A DNA stretch of 64,000 bases, from contig CANJKZ010000932.1 in assembly GCA_947471745.1 (NCBI GenBank), positions 62,001-126,000 of the forward strand. The letters are read 5' to 3'. The position numbers and the translations under genes were made by a program. The DNA is from Closterium sp. Naga37s-1 (taxonomy: Eukaryota; Streptophyta; Zygnematophyceae; Desmidiales; Closteriaceae). Shown piece by piece: positions 1 to 10,800 of the stretch (its first letter is position 1; each line of letters begins with the position of its first letter). The notes under the pieces are model-generated. The model had not been told where the DNA came from and ran no database searches. It saw only the letters and a list, made by a program, of their open reading frames with translations.

Positions 1-2
1 AC

Positions 3-404
3 ATCTGCGTAGTTGGGGGAGGACCTGTTAGTTGGAGGTCCAAGAAGCAGACGGAGACGGCACTCTCCTCTGTTGAATCAGAGTACATGGCAATGTTCCA
101 TGTGGTGAAGGAGGTGATTTGGCTGAGGAGGCTGTTAGAGGAGATTGGCCAGGAGCAAAAGGTTGCTACGCCGCTGTTTTGTGATAGCAAGGGGGCTCTT
201 GGGATGGCCAGGAACGCAGTGCTTCATGGTTTGAACAAGCACATGCGTATCAAGTGGCACTGGCTGCGTAAGGAGGTGAAGAGGGGGACGGTGAATCCGA
301 TCTACATCAAGACTCACCAGCAGCCAGCGGACATCCTCACCAAGAGGCTTGCGGATGAGCCTCATTGGCGTTGTGTGCGCATGAGTGGAATGAGCATGAA
401 CTAG
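3..404 (+). CDS. Ty1/copia pol, C-terminal RNase H (A element, partial at window edge)
   Basis: This is the last part of a copia Pol polyprotein. RNase H degrades the RNA strand of the RNA/DNA hybrid during reverse transcription. The frame is open from the window edge to the TAG at 402-404. It shows the C-terminal copia RNase H landmarks in order: GGGPVSWRSKKQT, the acidic SSVESEYMA helix, the CDSKGALGMA strand, HMRIKWHW and the tail motif QPADILTKRL. No stop or frameshift is visible in this piece. A polypurine tract and a complete LTR follow 30 to 45 bp downstream, as expected for a 3' end. The protein start, RT and 5' LTR lie outside the window, so whether the whole element is intact is unknown. 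Confidence 0.92.
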   Translation: MCVVGGGPVSWRSKKQTETALSSVESEYMAMFHVVKEVIWLRRLLEEIGQEQKVATPLFCDSKGALGMARNAVLHGLNKHMRIKWHWLRKEVKRGTVNPIYIKTHQQPADILTKRLADEPHWRCVRMSGMSMN

Positions 405-436
405 CATGGAATGATGTGGAATGCAGCCGGCAGGCT

Positions 437-447
437 GAGGGGGAGTG
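437..447 (+). other. Polypurine tract of A element
   Basis: The purine run GAGGGGGAG lies immediately 5' of the LTR start (TGTTGGG). This is where plus-strand DNA synthesis is primed in LTR retrotransposons. The position is diagnostic. The exact 5' limit is my choice. Confidence 0.75.
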
Positions 448-1539
448 TGTTGGGTGCAAATTCACATTGCACGACATCCTGCCGTCTGTTTGTACGAGTA
501 TGCGTGTGCGAATGCATTTGGGTGTGAATGGAATGTTCGTGTGTTTGTTTGTTTTCGCAATTTTCGCTTGATGCATTTGCAGGAACTCGCGCAATGTGCG
601 CTTCGGCACAACATTGTACGCGCTATGAACAGTGCAAGCAGAAAGGACGAGCTCGCAAAGGAACCCAAGATGGAAGCTTTGCAGTTCGGTTTAATTGAGT
701 GCGCAGATTCAGTTATATCCAACTCGAACTTGTACTGTTTTGTTTGGTTGACTATAGTGTAGCAGGGCAGGCACTATAGGGGTACAATTTAGGTGAAGGT
801 TGGATGTTGTTTGTCTGTATCTGCATGCTATAGGGCCAGGGGAAACCAGCGGAACCAGCATTTGGCTGGTTGGGCAAAGACAAAACAGGTTCTGTTTTTA
901 GGACCTGAACCTGGTTGTTGTTTTCCCAGGTTGGAAAAACAGAACCAGAGGTTGTTTACCAACCTACCACCTGCTGTTTTGTCCAGCCAGGTTGGTTCTG
1001 TTGCTTGGAATTATTTGGGATCATCCCTGGTTGTTCCCAGGTTGATTCCCAAGGTCCTTGCTAGATAGAACTATATATTCCTTCTCTGTTTGTACCTGAA
1101 TATATTCAAATTGATTCAAGCGAATTCCTTCCTTGCTGGAATTTCGTATCCACGCGATTCGACGGCAGAATGCTACCGAGTCAACGCTAGTACGCTAGCA
1201 CTTCAACGCTAGGCCAACGCTGTCCATTTCGTAACTCTGCAATGGCAGAACTTTTCGCGAGGCAACTTGGCTCTTTTGAAAGCTCTTAGAGTGAGCTTCG
1301 ATATAGCAAGATCTCAGCTTAATCCGATCGACGGTCTGCACGACACGCTGCGCGACATTCAAGGTACTCTTGCTGTTTTGACTAAGTCCCTCTTGATCCC
1401 TCTCTCTACAAACTCGGACCCGAGGATAGGGGCTGGTCTTGTACCAAGCACCCAGGGACCCTTGGAGGTGACCCCGAGGAGAGGTTTTAAGTTGGATAAC
1501 GTCTTAATAGCCTGAGTTTATTAGGCCCTTACACCAACA
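448..1539 (+). repeat. A-family 3' LTR, full length (1,092 bp)
   Basis: The repeat starts TGTTGGGTGC and ends ACACCAACA, so it has the TG...CA ends of LTRs and a short terminal inverted repeat (TGTTGG/CCAACA). It follows a polypurine tract. Copies of the same length lie at 19225-20317, 25931-27023, 32637-33729 and 56153-57242 (minus strand), and a 1,069-bp copy lies at 44490-45558 (plus). Those copies stand next to primer-binding sites, which fixes the inner boundary. The 37-bp satellite starts right after the LTR. The region near 1267-1515 stays open in most copies but has no ATG at its start in this copy. Confidence 0.93.
866..1079 (+). promoter_or_regulatory. Putative LTR promoter: CWGGTTG motif cluster and TATA box
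   Basis: Six copies of CWGGTTG start at 866, 911, 927, 988, 1027 and 1038. A TATATATT box follows at about 1072-1079. The same arrangement recurs in the other A LTRs. Short repeated motifs just upstream of a TATA box fit a U3 enhancer/promoter, which would place the transcript start 25 to 35 bp downstream. No transcript evidence is visible here, so function is inferred. Confidence 0.5.
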
Positions 1540-1969
1540 AAATATGGGTAAGTAACGAGTTTACTCTTCCTACCAACCATATGGGTAAGTAACGCACCTA
1601 CTCTTGGTCCCAACCATATGGGTAAGTAACGTACTTACTCTATGTACCAACCATAAATAAGTAACGTACTTACGCTTGGTACCAACCATATGAGTAAGTA
1701 ACTCATCTACTTTTGGTACCAACCATATGGACAAGTAATGCAGTTAGTCTTGGTACCAACCATATGGGTAACTAACGCAGTTACTCTTCGTACAAACCAT
1801 TTGGGTAAGTAATGCATTTAGTCTTGGTACCAACCATATGGGTAAGAAACACACTTACTGTTGGTACAAACCATTTGGCTAAGTAACGCACTTACTCTTG
1901 GTCCCAACCTTATGTGTAAATTACCCATTTTCTCCGTGTACCAACCATATGGGTAAGTAACGTACATAA
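1540..1969. repeat. 37-bp satellite array, segment 1
   Basis: Diverged head-to-tail 37-bp monomers. The consensus is CCATATGG, then GTAAGT-AACGC-ACTTAC, then TC, then TTGGTACCAA. An exact consensus monomer is at 50458-50494. Monomers keep this orientation throughout the window. The short frames found on the opposite strand are by-products of the repeat. No gene is seen. Confidence 0.95.
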
Positions 1970-2735
1970 TGTTGGGTGCAAATTCACATTGCACGACATC
2001 GTGCCGTTTGTTTGTACGAGTGTGCGTGTGCGAATCCATTTGTGTGTGAATGGAATGCTCGTGTCTTTGTTGTTTTCGCATTTTTTTGCTTGATGCATTT
2101 GCAGGTAGTCGCGTAATGTGCGATTCGGCACAACATTGTACGCGCTATGAACAGTGCAAGCAGAAAAGACGAGCTCGCAAAGGAACCCAAGATGGAAGCT
2201 TTGCTGTTCGGTTGAATTGATTGCGCTGATTCAGTTCTATCCGACTCGAAATTGTACTTTTTTGTTTGGTTGACTACAGTGTAGCAGGGCAGGCACTATA
2301 GGGGTAGAATTTAGGTGAAGGTTGGATATTGTTTGTTAATATCTGCATGCTACGGGGCCAGGGGAAACCAGCGGAACCAGCATTTGGTTGGTTGGGCAAA
2401 GATAAAACAGGTTCTGTTTTTAGGACCTGAACTTGGTTGCTGTTTTCCCAGGTTGGAAAAACAGAACCAGAGGTTGTTTACAATCCTACCACCTGCTGTT
2501 CTGTCAAGCCAGGTTGGATTTGTTGCTTGGAATTATTTGGGATCATCCCTGGTAATTCCCAGGTTGATTCCCAAGGTCCGTGCTAGCTAGAACTATTTAT
2601 TCCTTCTCTGTTTGTACCTGGATATGGTGAAATTGATTCAAGCAAATTCCTTCCTTGCTGGAATTTCATTTCTACACGGTGCGACGGCAGTATGCTACTG
2701 AGTCAACGCTAGCACGCTAGCACTACGACGCTAGG
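1970..2735 (+). repeat. Truncated A-family LTR (766 bp, 3' end missing)
   Basis: The sequence matches the A LTR from its TGTTGGGTGC start to the GACGCTAGG about 330 bp before the normal end, then joins satellite directly (TACCAACC). No primer-binding site or internal region is attached. The same right-hand junction occurs at 43433 and 49162, so this is one ancestral broken LTR that was copied with its satellite flanks. Confidence 0.9.
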
Positions 2736-5364
2736 TACCAACCACATGGGTAAGTAACGCAGTTACTCTCTTTCCAACCATATGGGTAAGTAATGCACTT
2801 AGTCTTTATGGGCGAGTAATGGGTGAGTACCAACGATATGGGCGAGTAATGACTTACTCCTGGTACCAACCATATGGGTAAGTAACGGACTTACTCTTGG
2901 TACTAACCATAAGGATAACTAAAGCATTTACTCTTAGGACCAACCATATGGTTAAGTAACGCACTTACTTTTTGCACCAACCATATGGGTAAGTCACGCA
3001 CGTATTCTTGGTACCAACTATATGGGTAACTAACGCACTTACTATTAGTACGAATTATATGGGAAAGTAACGCAATTACTCGTGGTACTAACCATATGGG
3101 TAAGTAGTACAAGCCATATGAGTAAGTAACGCAGTTACTCTTGGTACCAACCACATGGGCAAGTAACGCTGTTACTTTTGGTACCAACCATATGGGTAAA
3201 GAACGCACCTTCTCTTGGTACCAACCATATAGGTAAGTAACGCACTTAGTCTTGGTCCCAACCTTATGTGTAAGTAACCCATTTACTCCGTGTACCAACC
3301 ATATGGGTAAGTAACGAGTTACTCTTCCTACCAACCATATGGATAAGTAACGCACTTACTCTTGGTACCAACGATATGGGCGAGTAATGCACTTACTCCT
3401 GGTACCAACCATATGGGTAAGTAACGGACTTACTCTTGGTACTAACCATAAGGATTAAAGCATTTACTACTAGGACCAACCATATGGTTAAGTAACGCAC
3501 TTACTTTTGGCACCAACCATATGGGTAAGTCACGCACGTATTCTTGGTACCAACTATATGGGTAACTAACGCACTTACTATTAGTACAAATTATATGGGA
3601 AAGTAACGCAATTACTCGTGGTACTAACCGTGTTGGTAAGTAACGCAGTTACTCGTGGTACCAGCCATATGAGTAAGTAACGCACTTACTCTTGGTACCA
3701 ACCATATGGGCAAGTAACGCAGTTACCCCTGGTACCAACAATATGGGTAAGGAATGCACTTACTCTTGGTACCAACCATATGGGTAACTAACGCAGTTAC
3801 TCTTCGTACAAACCATATAGGTAAGTAACGCATTTACTGTTGGTACCAACCATATGGGTAAGAAACGCACTTACTCTTGGTCCCAACCTTATGTGCAAGT
3901 AACGCATTTACTCCCCGTACCAACCATATAGGCAAGTAACGTACTTACTCTTGATATGAACCATAGGTAAGTAACGTACATAATCTTGTTTCCAACCATA
4001 TTGGTGACTAACGCACTTAGTCTTGGTACCAACGATATGGGTAAGTAACGCACTGATTCTTGGTACCAACTACGTGGGTAGGTAACGCACTTACAATTTG
4101 TACCAACCATTTGGGTAAGTCACGCACGTATTCTTGGTACCAACTATATGGGTAACTAACGCACTTACTATTAGTACGAATTATATGGGAAAGTAACGCA
4201 ATTACTCGTGGTACTAACCATATGGGTAAGTAGTACAAGCCATATGAGTAAGTAACGCAGTTACTCTTGGTACCAACCACATGGGCAAGTAACGCTGTTA
4301 CTTTTGGTACCAACCATATGTGTAAAGAACGCACCTTCTCTTGGTACCAACCAGATAGGTAAGTAACGCACTTAGTCTTGGTCCCAACCTTATGTGTAAG
4401 TAACCCATTTACTCCGTGTACCAACCATATGGGTAAGTAACGAGTTACTCTTCCTACCAACCATATGGATAAGTAACGCACTTACTCTTGGTACCAACGA
4501 TATGGGCGAGTAATGCACTTACTCCTGGTACCAACCATATGGGTAAGTAACGGACTTACTCTTGGTACTAACCATAAGGATAACTAAAGCATTTACTACT
4601 AGGACCAACCATATGGTTAAGTAACGCACTTACTTTTGGCACCAACCATATGGGTAAGTCACGCACGTATTCTTGGTACCAACTATATGGGTAACTAACG
4701 CACTTACTATTAGTACCAATTATATGGGAAAGTAAAACAATTACTCGTTGTACTAACCATATGGGTAAGTAACGCAATTATTCTTGGTAGCAACTATATG
4801 GGTAAGTAACGCACTTATTATCAGTACCAACGATCTGGGCAAGTAATGCACTTACTCTTGGTACCAACCATATGGGTAAGTAACCCACTTACTCTTGGTA
4901 CTAACCATATGGGTAAGTAACGCAGTTACTCGTGGTACCAGCCATATGAGTAAGTAATGCACTTATTCTTGGTACCAACCATATGGGTAATTAACGCAGT
5001 TACTCTTCGCACAAACCATATGGGTAAGTAACGCATTTACTCTTGGTACCAACCATCTGTGTAAGTAACGCATTTACTCCGTGTACCAACCATATAAATA
5101 AGTAACGTACTTACTCTTGGTACCAACCATATAGGTAAGTAACGTACTTAGTCTTGGTACCAACTATATGGATAAGTGACACATTTACTATTCGTACCAA
5201 CTATATGGGAAATTAACGTAATTTCTCTTGGTACTTACCATATGGGTAAGTAACGTAGTTACTCTTGGTACCAACCATAAGAATAAGTAACGCACTTACT
5301 CTTGAAGCCAACCATATAGGTAAGTAACGTACTTACTCTTCGTACCAACCATATATAAGTAACG
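2736..5364. repeat. 37-bp satellite array, segment 2 with higher-order repeats
   Basis: About 70 diverged 37-bp monomers. A block around 2990-3440 recurs around 4116-4566 with an offset of about 1,126 bp. The variant pair AGTAACGGACTTAC...CCATAAGGAT appears at about 2881, 3420 and 4546, which shows local higher-order duplication. No gene is seen. Confidence 0.93.
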
Positions 5365-5512
5365 TGTCAAACATATATGCTTAGCTGTATCTAGGCTTAT
5401 TTGCATCTAGGCTGTAGCTTTAGGGGGTACCCAATTCTTCTCGACATTCTACTTGTACCCCCCCCTTCTTTCCTAATGAGCATTCTCTCGTCATTCTCGC
5501 TACTATCTAACA
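5365..5512 (+). repeat. B element 5' LTR
   Basis: It runs from TGTCAAACATATATGC to CTATCTAACA. It matches the 3' LTR at 13794-13951 apart from a few changes and about 10 bp missing here (GCTGTAGCTTTA against GCTGTATGGGGGCTAGC in the 3' copy). At under 160 bp it is very short for a copia of this size. Confidence 0.92.
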
Positions 5513-5523
5513 TGGTATTAGAG
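5513..5523 (+). other. B element primer-binding site
   Basis: TGGTATTAGAG directly abuts the LTR end. It matches the copia initiator-Met tRNA primer site TGGTATCAGAGC with one change and a diverged end. Confidence 0.8.
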
Positions 5524-5533
5524 TAAGTTACTC

Positions 5534-7610
5534 TTGGGCCCACCACCTGCTACTTCGTTCCTCCCCCCTTCGCCCCGCCTATACCGCGCCCGCGATAGGC
5601 CCGTACCCAGCCTGCGCCCGGTCAGTCTCCTGCCAGCGCTTGGCCCGTACCTAGCCCGCAATAGGCCCGTTGCTAGCCCGCGCTCGGCCCTGTCTCACGC
5701 CCGTGCCCCTAGCCCGAGATCGCCCCGTCGACACCTGCGCCCGGCCCCGAACCTAGCCCGCGCCCCGTCGACGCCCGCGACCGGCCCGTACCTAGCCCGC
5801 GACCCGGCCCCGTACCTAGCTCGCGATCGCCCCGTCGACATCCGCGCCAGGCCCCGTAACTAGTCCGCGCCCTGTCGACGCTCGCGACCAGCCCTTACCT
5901 AGCCCGCGCCCGGCCCCGTACCTAGCCCGCGACCCGGCCCCTTACCTAGCCCGCGCCCTGTCAACACCCGTGCCCGGCCCCGTACCTAGCCAGCACCCCG
6001 TCGACACCCGCGCCCGGCCCCGTACCTAGCCCGCGCTAGGCCCCGTTCCTAGCCAAGCGCCCTGCCCTGTACCTCGCCCGCGCCCGGCCCCTCTTCCCTA
6101 GCCTGCGCCAGTCGACGCCCGCGCCCGGCCCTGTCCCTCGCCCAGCGCCCGGCCCTGTTCCAAGCCTCGGCCTGTCAACACCCACGCCCGGCCCCTTGTT
6201 CGGCCCCTCGGCCCCGTGTGTTTGGCCCCTCGGCCCCCCCTAGGCCCCTCGGCCCCATTCAGGCCCAGCGCCCGGCCCCGTACCTGCCCAGCGCCCGGCC
6301 CCGTTCCTAACCCGCGCACGGCCCTGTACCTAGCCCTTTGCCCGGCCTCGTGTGTTTGGCCCATTGGCCCCCCCCTAGGCCCCCAGGCCCCTTGTTTGGC
6401 CCCTCTGCCCCACTACAGAGCCCAGAGCCCGGCCCCGTACCTGCCCAGCGCCCGGTCCCGTACCTAGCCCGCGCCCGGCCCCGTACCTAGCCCTGCGCCC
6501 GGCCCCTTGTTTGGCCCCTCGGCCCCGCCCCTCGGCCCCGTGTGCTTGGCCCCTCGGCCCCCCCTAGGCCCCCCGGCCCCTTGTTTGGCCCCGCGGCCCC
6601 TAGGCCCCTCGGCCCCAACTCAGAGCCCTGCGCCCGGCCCCTTGTTTGGCCCCTCGGCCCCCACCTCCTAGGTCCCCCCGGCCCCTTGTTTGGCCCCGCG
6701 ACCCCTAGGCCCCTCGGCCCCAACTCAGAGCCCTGCGCCCGGCCCCTTGTTTGGCCCCTCGGCCCCGCCCCTCGGCCCCGTGTGACTGGCCCCTCGGCCC
6801 CCCCTAGGCCCCCCGGCCCCTTGATTGGCCCCGCGGCCCCTAGGCCCCTCGGGCCCAACTCAGTGCCCTGCGCCCGGCTCCTTGTTTGGCCCCTCGGCCC
6901 CCACCTCCAAGGTCCCCCCGGCCCCTTGTTTGGCCCCGCGACCCCTAGGCCCCTCGGCCCCAACTCAGAGTCCTGCGCCCGGCCCCTTGTTTGGCCCCTC
7001 GGCCCCGCCCCTCGGCCCCGTGTGTTTGGCCCCTCGGCCCCCCTGGCCCCTTGGCCCCCCCTAGGCCCCCCGGCCCCTTGTTTGGCCCCTCGGCCCCTAG
7101 GCCCCTCGGCCCCAACTCAGTGCCCTGCGCCCGGCCCCTTGTTTGGCCCCTCGGCCCCGCCCCTCGGCCCCGTGTGTTTGGCCCCTCGGCCCCCTAGGCT
7201 CCTCGGCCCCCCTAGGCCCCCCGGCCCCTTGTTTGGCCCCTTGGCCCCTAGGCCCCTCGGCCCCAACTCAGAGCCCTGCGCCCGGCCCCTTGTTTGGCCC
7301 CTCGGCCCCGCCCCTCCGTGTCTTTGGCCCCTCGGCCCCCTAGGCCCCCCCGGCCCCCCGGCCCCCCGGCCCCTTGTTTGGCCCCTCGGCCCCCTAGGCT
7401 CCTCGCCCCCCCCCCTAGGCCCCCCAGCCCCTTGTTTGGCCCCTCGGCCCCACCACTCGGCCCTCTTGTTTGGCCCCTCGGCCCCCTAGGCCTCTCGCCC
7501 CCCCCCCCCCTAGGCTCCTCGGCCCCTCGGCCCTCTTGTTTGGCCCCTCGGCCCCTAGGCCCCTCGGCTCCGCCCCTTAGCTACTGCTACTGCTGCTCCT
7601 GAGTCCTGTG
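5534..7610 (+). repeat. GC-rich degenerate tandem-repeat leader of B element
   Basis: This 2-kb stretch between the primer site and gag is almost wholly C/G. The 5' third repeats a roughly 23-bp unit around CGCGCCCGGCCCCGTACC. The rest repeats short units of GGCCCCTCGGCCCC and GGCCCCCTAGG. Long Pro-rich or Gly-rich frames are open on both strands only because the repeat lacks stops, so I do not call them genes. Element C and the TRIM-like element carry analogous leaders. Its role is unknown; RNA structure or packaging is a guess. Confidence 0.85.
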
Positions 7611-7615
7611 CCACT

Positions 7616-8859
7616 ATGGCGTCGCTTAGAGTTCTCCCGTTCGACCCGGAGGGCAGACCTGTAGCATTTGACACATGGCACGACGATCTGCAACTGTACC
7701 TACTGAGCGATAGTAAGGACAGTGTCTCACTGTTTGACCACGTGTCTGGTTCCGCTCGAGCTCCTCCCGCCACAGCTGACGTTTTCACTCGTTCCCAGTG
7801 GCTGTCTCATGACACTACTGCCCGCTTGGCCATTTGCAACCACCTGCCCGCAACCGAATGTGCTCACTTTGGCGAGCACAGGACAGCACAGGCCTTGTAC
7901 GACGCTGTCGTTGCTCGCTACTTCTCCCCTGCCACTGCTGCTATTGGCAGGCTGCTACTGCCCTACCTGTTCCCTGAGCTGTCGGCTTTTGCCATAGTAG
8001 CCGACCTGGTTACCCACCTGCGCACTAGCGACGCTCGCTACCGCGCTGCCGTCCCTGCTGAGTTCCGTCCCACGAACCAGCCCCCCATGTTCATACCCTC
8101 TACTTCATTGTCACTCGCCTCCCTGACTCCCTTCGCTCTGTTAAGGACCACTTCCTCACCCTCGACCCCACTTCCCTCACTGTTGACCTCCTCGAGCAGC
8201 ATCTCCTCGCAGCTGAGACTGGTGCAGTTGCTGTAGGTGCTGCTCATGGCACTCCGCGCTCACCCTTCTGTGAGGGGTGCTCCCCCTCCCCCCTTTCCCC
8301 CTCCTTCGCCTCTGCTGTTGCTGCCGACGTCTCTGTTCCTGAGGACGTCGGTGCTGCTTCGACTAGTACGAAGCGCCGCAACAGCAAGGGCAAGGGTGGC
8401 CGGGGTAGTGGAGGAGGCAGCGGTGGTGGTGGAGGTGGCAGTGGGAGTGGTAGTGGGGGCAGCGGTAGAGGAGGCGGAGGCGGTGGAGGTGGTGGCGGCG
8501 GTGGGACCGGTGGCGGAGGTGGAGGCTCTGGTGGCGGCGGTGGAGTCAGCGGAGGGAGTGGCGGCAGTGGAGGCGGTGGGACCAGTGGTGGTCGGTCTGG
8601 ACCTCAGCGTGGAGGCCCTGATGGTGGTCGGGGCCAGCAGCAGCAGCGTCGGAGCGAGACCCAGACGCCCCAGCAGCTCCGTGAGTGGTTGGTTCAGCGT
8701 GGGGTGGGTGAGGGTTGTGAGACCTGCCCGTATGTCATTCGCACGGGTGCCCGTGCGGGCTGGACATGCGGGAGGTTTCACACTGAGCGCCGCTACTTTG
8801 CGCGCCTTGACGACGCCTGGCGTACTGAGTTTGGTGATGACGTCGAGCGCCCTCGCTAG
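7616..8859 (+). pseudogene. gag: B element gag (frameshifted, with stop)
   Basis: Gag forms the virus-like particle. The start is the ATG at 7616 (MASLRVLPFDPEGRPV), the first after the leader. The N-terminal part is a copia-type Gag domain that aligns by eye with C Gag (DDLQLYLLSDSKDSVSLFDH; LVTHLRTSDARYRAA). A frameshift near 8091 moves the frame. The protein continues through PFCEGCSP and a Gly/Ser-rich low-complexity stretch (about 8395-8620). It then reaches a zinc-binding-like motif C-x13-C-x3-H-x4-Y (8725-8796), whose last Cys is Tyr here and Cys in element C. An in-frame TAG at 8857-8859 replaces the Trp codon found in C. The frame then continues into protease, so Gag and Pol were probably one polyprotein. 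Confidence 0.85.
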
Positions 8860-9290
8860 GCGGAGTTGCTTAGGTCGGGAGTTGCTATCTTTGACCTAGA
8901 TTTTGATGTTATTATCTCTGCCATGTATGCTTTGTCTTTTGGTGCTGAGGGTGACTGTTACTGGTGTGTGCCGCCTGACCCAGGTATAGCCGCTGCTGCT
9001 CTAGGTGCTAGTGCGTCTGGTACTCCCCCTGGTACTGCACCTGCTGAGGCCCTGCACACCTTCACGTTGGACTCCGGCGCATCGCGCTGTTTCTTTCGTG
9101 ACAGCACCACTCTCACTCCTCTTCCTGCACTTGTTCCGGTCAGACTGGCTGACCCCTCTGGGGGCCCGGTCGTTGCCAGTTCCTCCACTGTCCTCCCGTG
9201 TCCGGCGGTTCCGTCCGGCCCACTGTCAGGTCTTCACCTCCCCTCGTTCTCTACGAACTTGGTGAGTACCGCTGCCCTTCAGGATGCGAT
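8860..9290 (+). pseudogene. B element aspartic protease region
   Basis: The retropepsin-type protease cleaves the Gag-Pol polyprotein. The frame continues from gag after the TAG. It shows the catalytic triad in LHTFTLDSGASRCFF (Asp codon at 9070-9072) and a downstream LSGLHLPSFSTNLVS strand that is shared with element C. The active site is intact here, unlike in C. A frameshift at about 9290 separates it from integrase. Confidence 0.8.
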
Positions 9291-10800
9291 GTCACTACCA
9301 CCACTCCTGGGGGTCAGCGTATGTCGATCTGCACGTGCACACGGACGGGGCGTCACCTGGCTACGTTCACTCGTCGGCCAGGGTCGAGTCTGTACACACT
9401 GGCTACTGAGCCTCCTCAGGTCGCTGCGTCTGTTCAGGTGTCCGCGTCAGGTCAGGTAGCCGCCTCTTGCTCGTGTCGACTTCTGTCGCACCACACTCTT
9501 CTTTGGCACCACCGCCTGGGTCACCCCTCCCTGCCACGCCTTCGTGGCATGCACTCCCGTCTCCTTGTCTCTGGTCTCCCCAGGTCTCTGCCTCCCCTGC
9601 CGCCCTAGCCTGCCCTGCCCTGTCTTCCTTGCGTCGAGGGGCGGCATCGCGCCGCTCCTCACTCCTCCTCGTTTCCCCCAACGACTGCTCCCCTACAGAC
9701 CCTCCACATGGACGTGTGGGGCCCAGCCCGTGTCAGTGGACAGGGCCGCGAGCGCTACTTTCTGCTGGTAGTTGACGACTACACGCGGTACACCACAGTC
9801 TTCCCCTTGCCCAGCAAGGGTGAGGTCTCTGCTGTCTTGATCCCTTGGATCCGTACAGCCCGTCTCCAGCTGCGCGAGCGATTCGGCCAGGACCTTCCTG
9901 TCCTGCGTCTGCACTCTGACAGAGGTGGTGAGTTCTCCTCCGACCTCTTGCAAGACTTTTTTCGTGGGGAGGGCATTCTCCAGACGTTCACGCTTCCGGA
10001 CTCCCCTCAGCAAAATGGGATTGCTGAGCGCCGCATTGGCTTAGTCATGGAGGTCGCTCGTACCTCCATGATCCATGCGGCCGCTCCCCATTTTCTGTGG
10101 CCGTTTGCGGTCCGGTACGCTGCGCATCAGCTCAACCTTTGGCCCCGTGTCTCTTTGCCGGAGACCTCGCCCACACTGCGTTGGACGGGGAAGGTTGGCG
10201 ATGCGCCAGTGTTCCGGGTCTGGGATTCTCGTGCCTTTGTTCGCGATACGTCCGCGCACAAGCTCTCCGCCCACGCCATTCCCTGCGTCTTCCTTGGCTT
10301 TGTCCCTGACGTGCCTGGCTGGCAGTTTTACCACCCCACCTCGCGCCGTGTCCTCCCTTCTTAGGACGTCACGTTCGACGATTCGGTTCCCTTCTGCCAT
10401 CTCTTCCCCTACCGCTCTGCCCCTTCCCCGCCCCCGCCGCTCTTCCTTGCTCCTGGTCCACCTCCGGTAGAACCCCTTCCGCCCCAGGGTCCTGCTCCCT
10501 CGGGAGTGTCTCAGGTAGACCCTCTCCCTGGTACTGCGCCTGTTCAGGTAGCTGTCGTCTCATGTGCTGCTCCAGGTGCTGCGTCTGGGGGTGCTGCGTC
10601 TGGGGCTGCGGAGCCGGGGGGTGCGGGGTCTGAGGGTGCTGGGTCTAGGGGTGCTGAGCCTGAGGGTGTTGAGCCTGGGGGTGCTGAATATGAGGGTGCG
10701 GAGCCTGGGGGTGCTGAGTCGGAGGGTGCGGAGTCTGGGGGTGCTGAGCCTTGGGGTGCTGCTTCGTCTGGAGGTCCTGCTGGTGCTTCACCGCGACTGT
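9291..10800 (+). pseudogene. B element integrase and variable linker
   Basis: Integrase inserts the cDNA into the host genome. In a single frame it shows a GAG-pre-integrase zinc region (HHRLGHPSLPRLRGM then CLPCVEG, about 9497-9640). The DDE core follows: Asp in MDVWGP (9708), Asp in HSDRGGEF (about 9916) and Glu in QQNGIAERR (about 10030). The C-terminal part includes PCVFLGF and GWQFYHPTSRR. Stops lie at 9607-9609 and 10362-10364 (TAG where C has Glu). After the domain comes a Pro-rich then Gly/Ala/Glu-rich linker (10560-10790) made of a 15- or 30-bp minisatellite (GGTGCTGAGCCTGGG type), where the frame changes before RT. Confidence 0.88.

Noticed and set aside
1267-1515. An 82-codon open frame near the LTR 3' end, seen in most A LTRs
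   Set aside because: It starts at a non-ATG codon in this copy, lies in U5, and the LTR copies are closely related. I see no sign of selection on protein.
2903-4777. Minus-strand reading frames of 60-154 codons such as MVGTKSKCVTYPYGWYQ in the satellite
   Set aside because: Three 37-bp monomers equal 37 codons, so a frame can run on wherever the consensus TAA is mutated. They are repeat by-products with no start context or conserved ends.
6487-7602. Pro-rich and Gly-rich frames on both strands of the B leader (and at 41224-42419 and 62549-63047)
   Set aside because: They are stop-free only because of GC-only tandem repeats. They lie in noncoding leader positions and show no domain.
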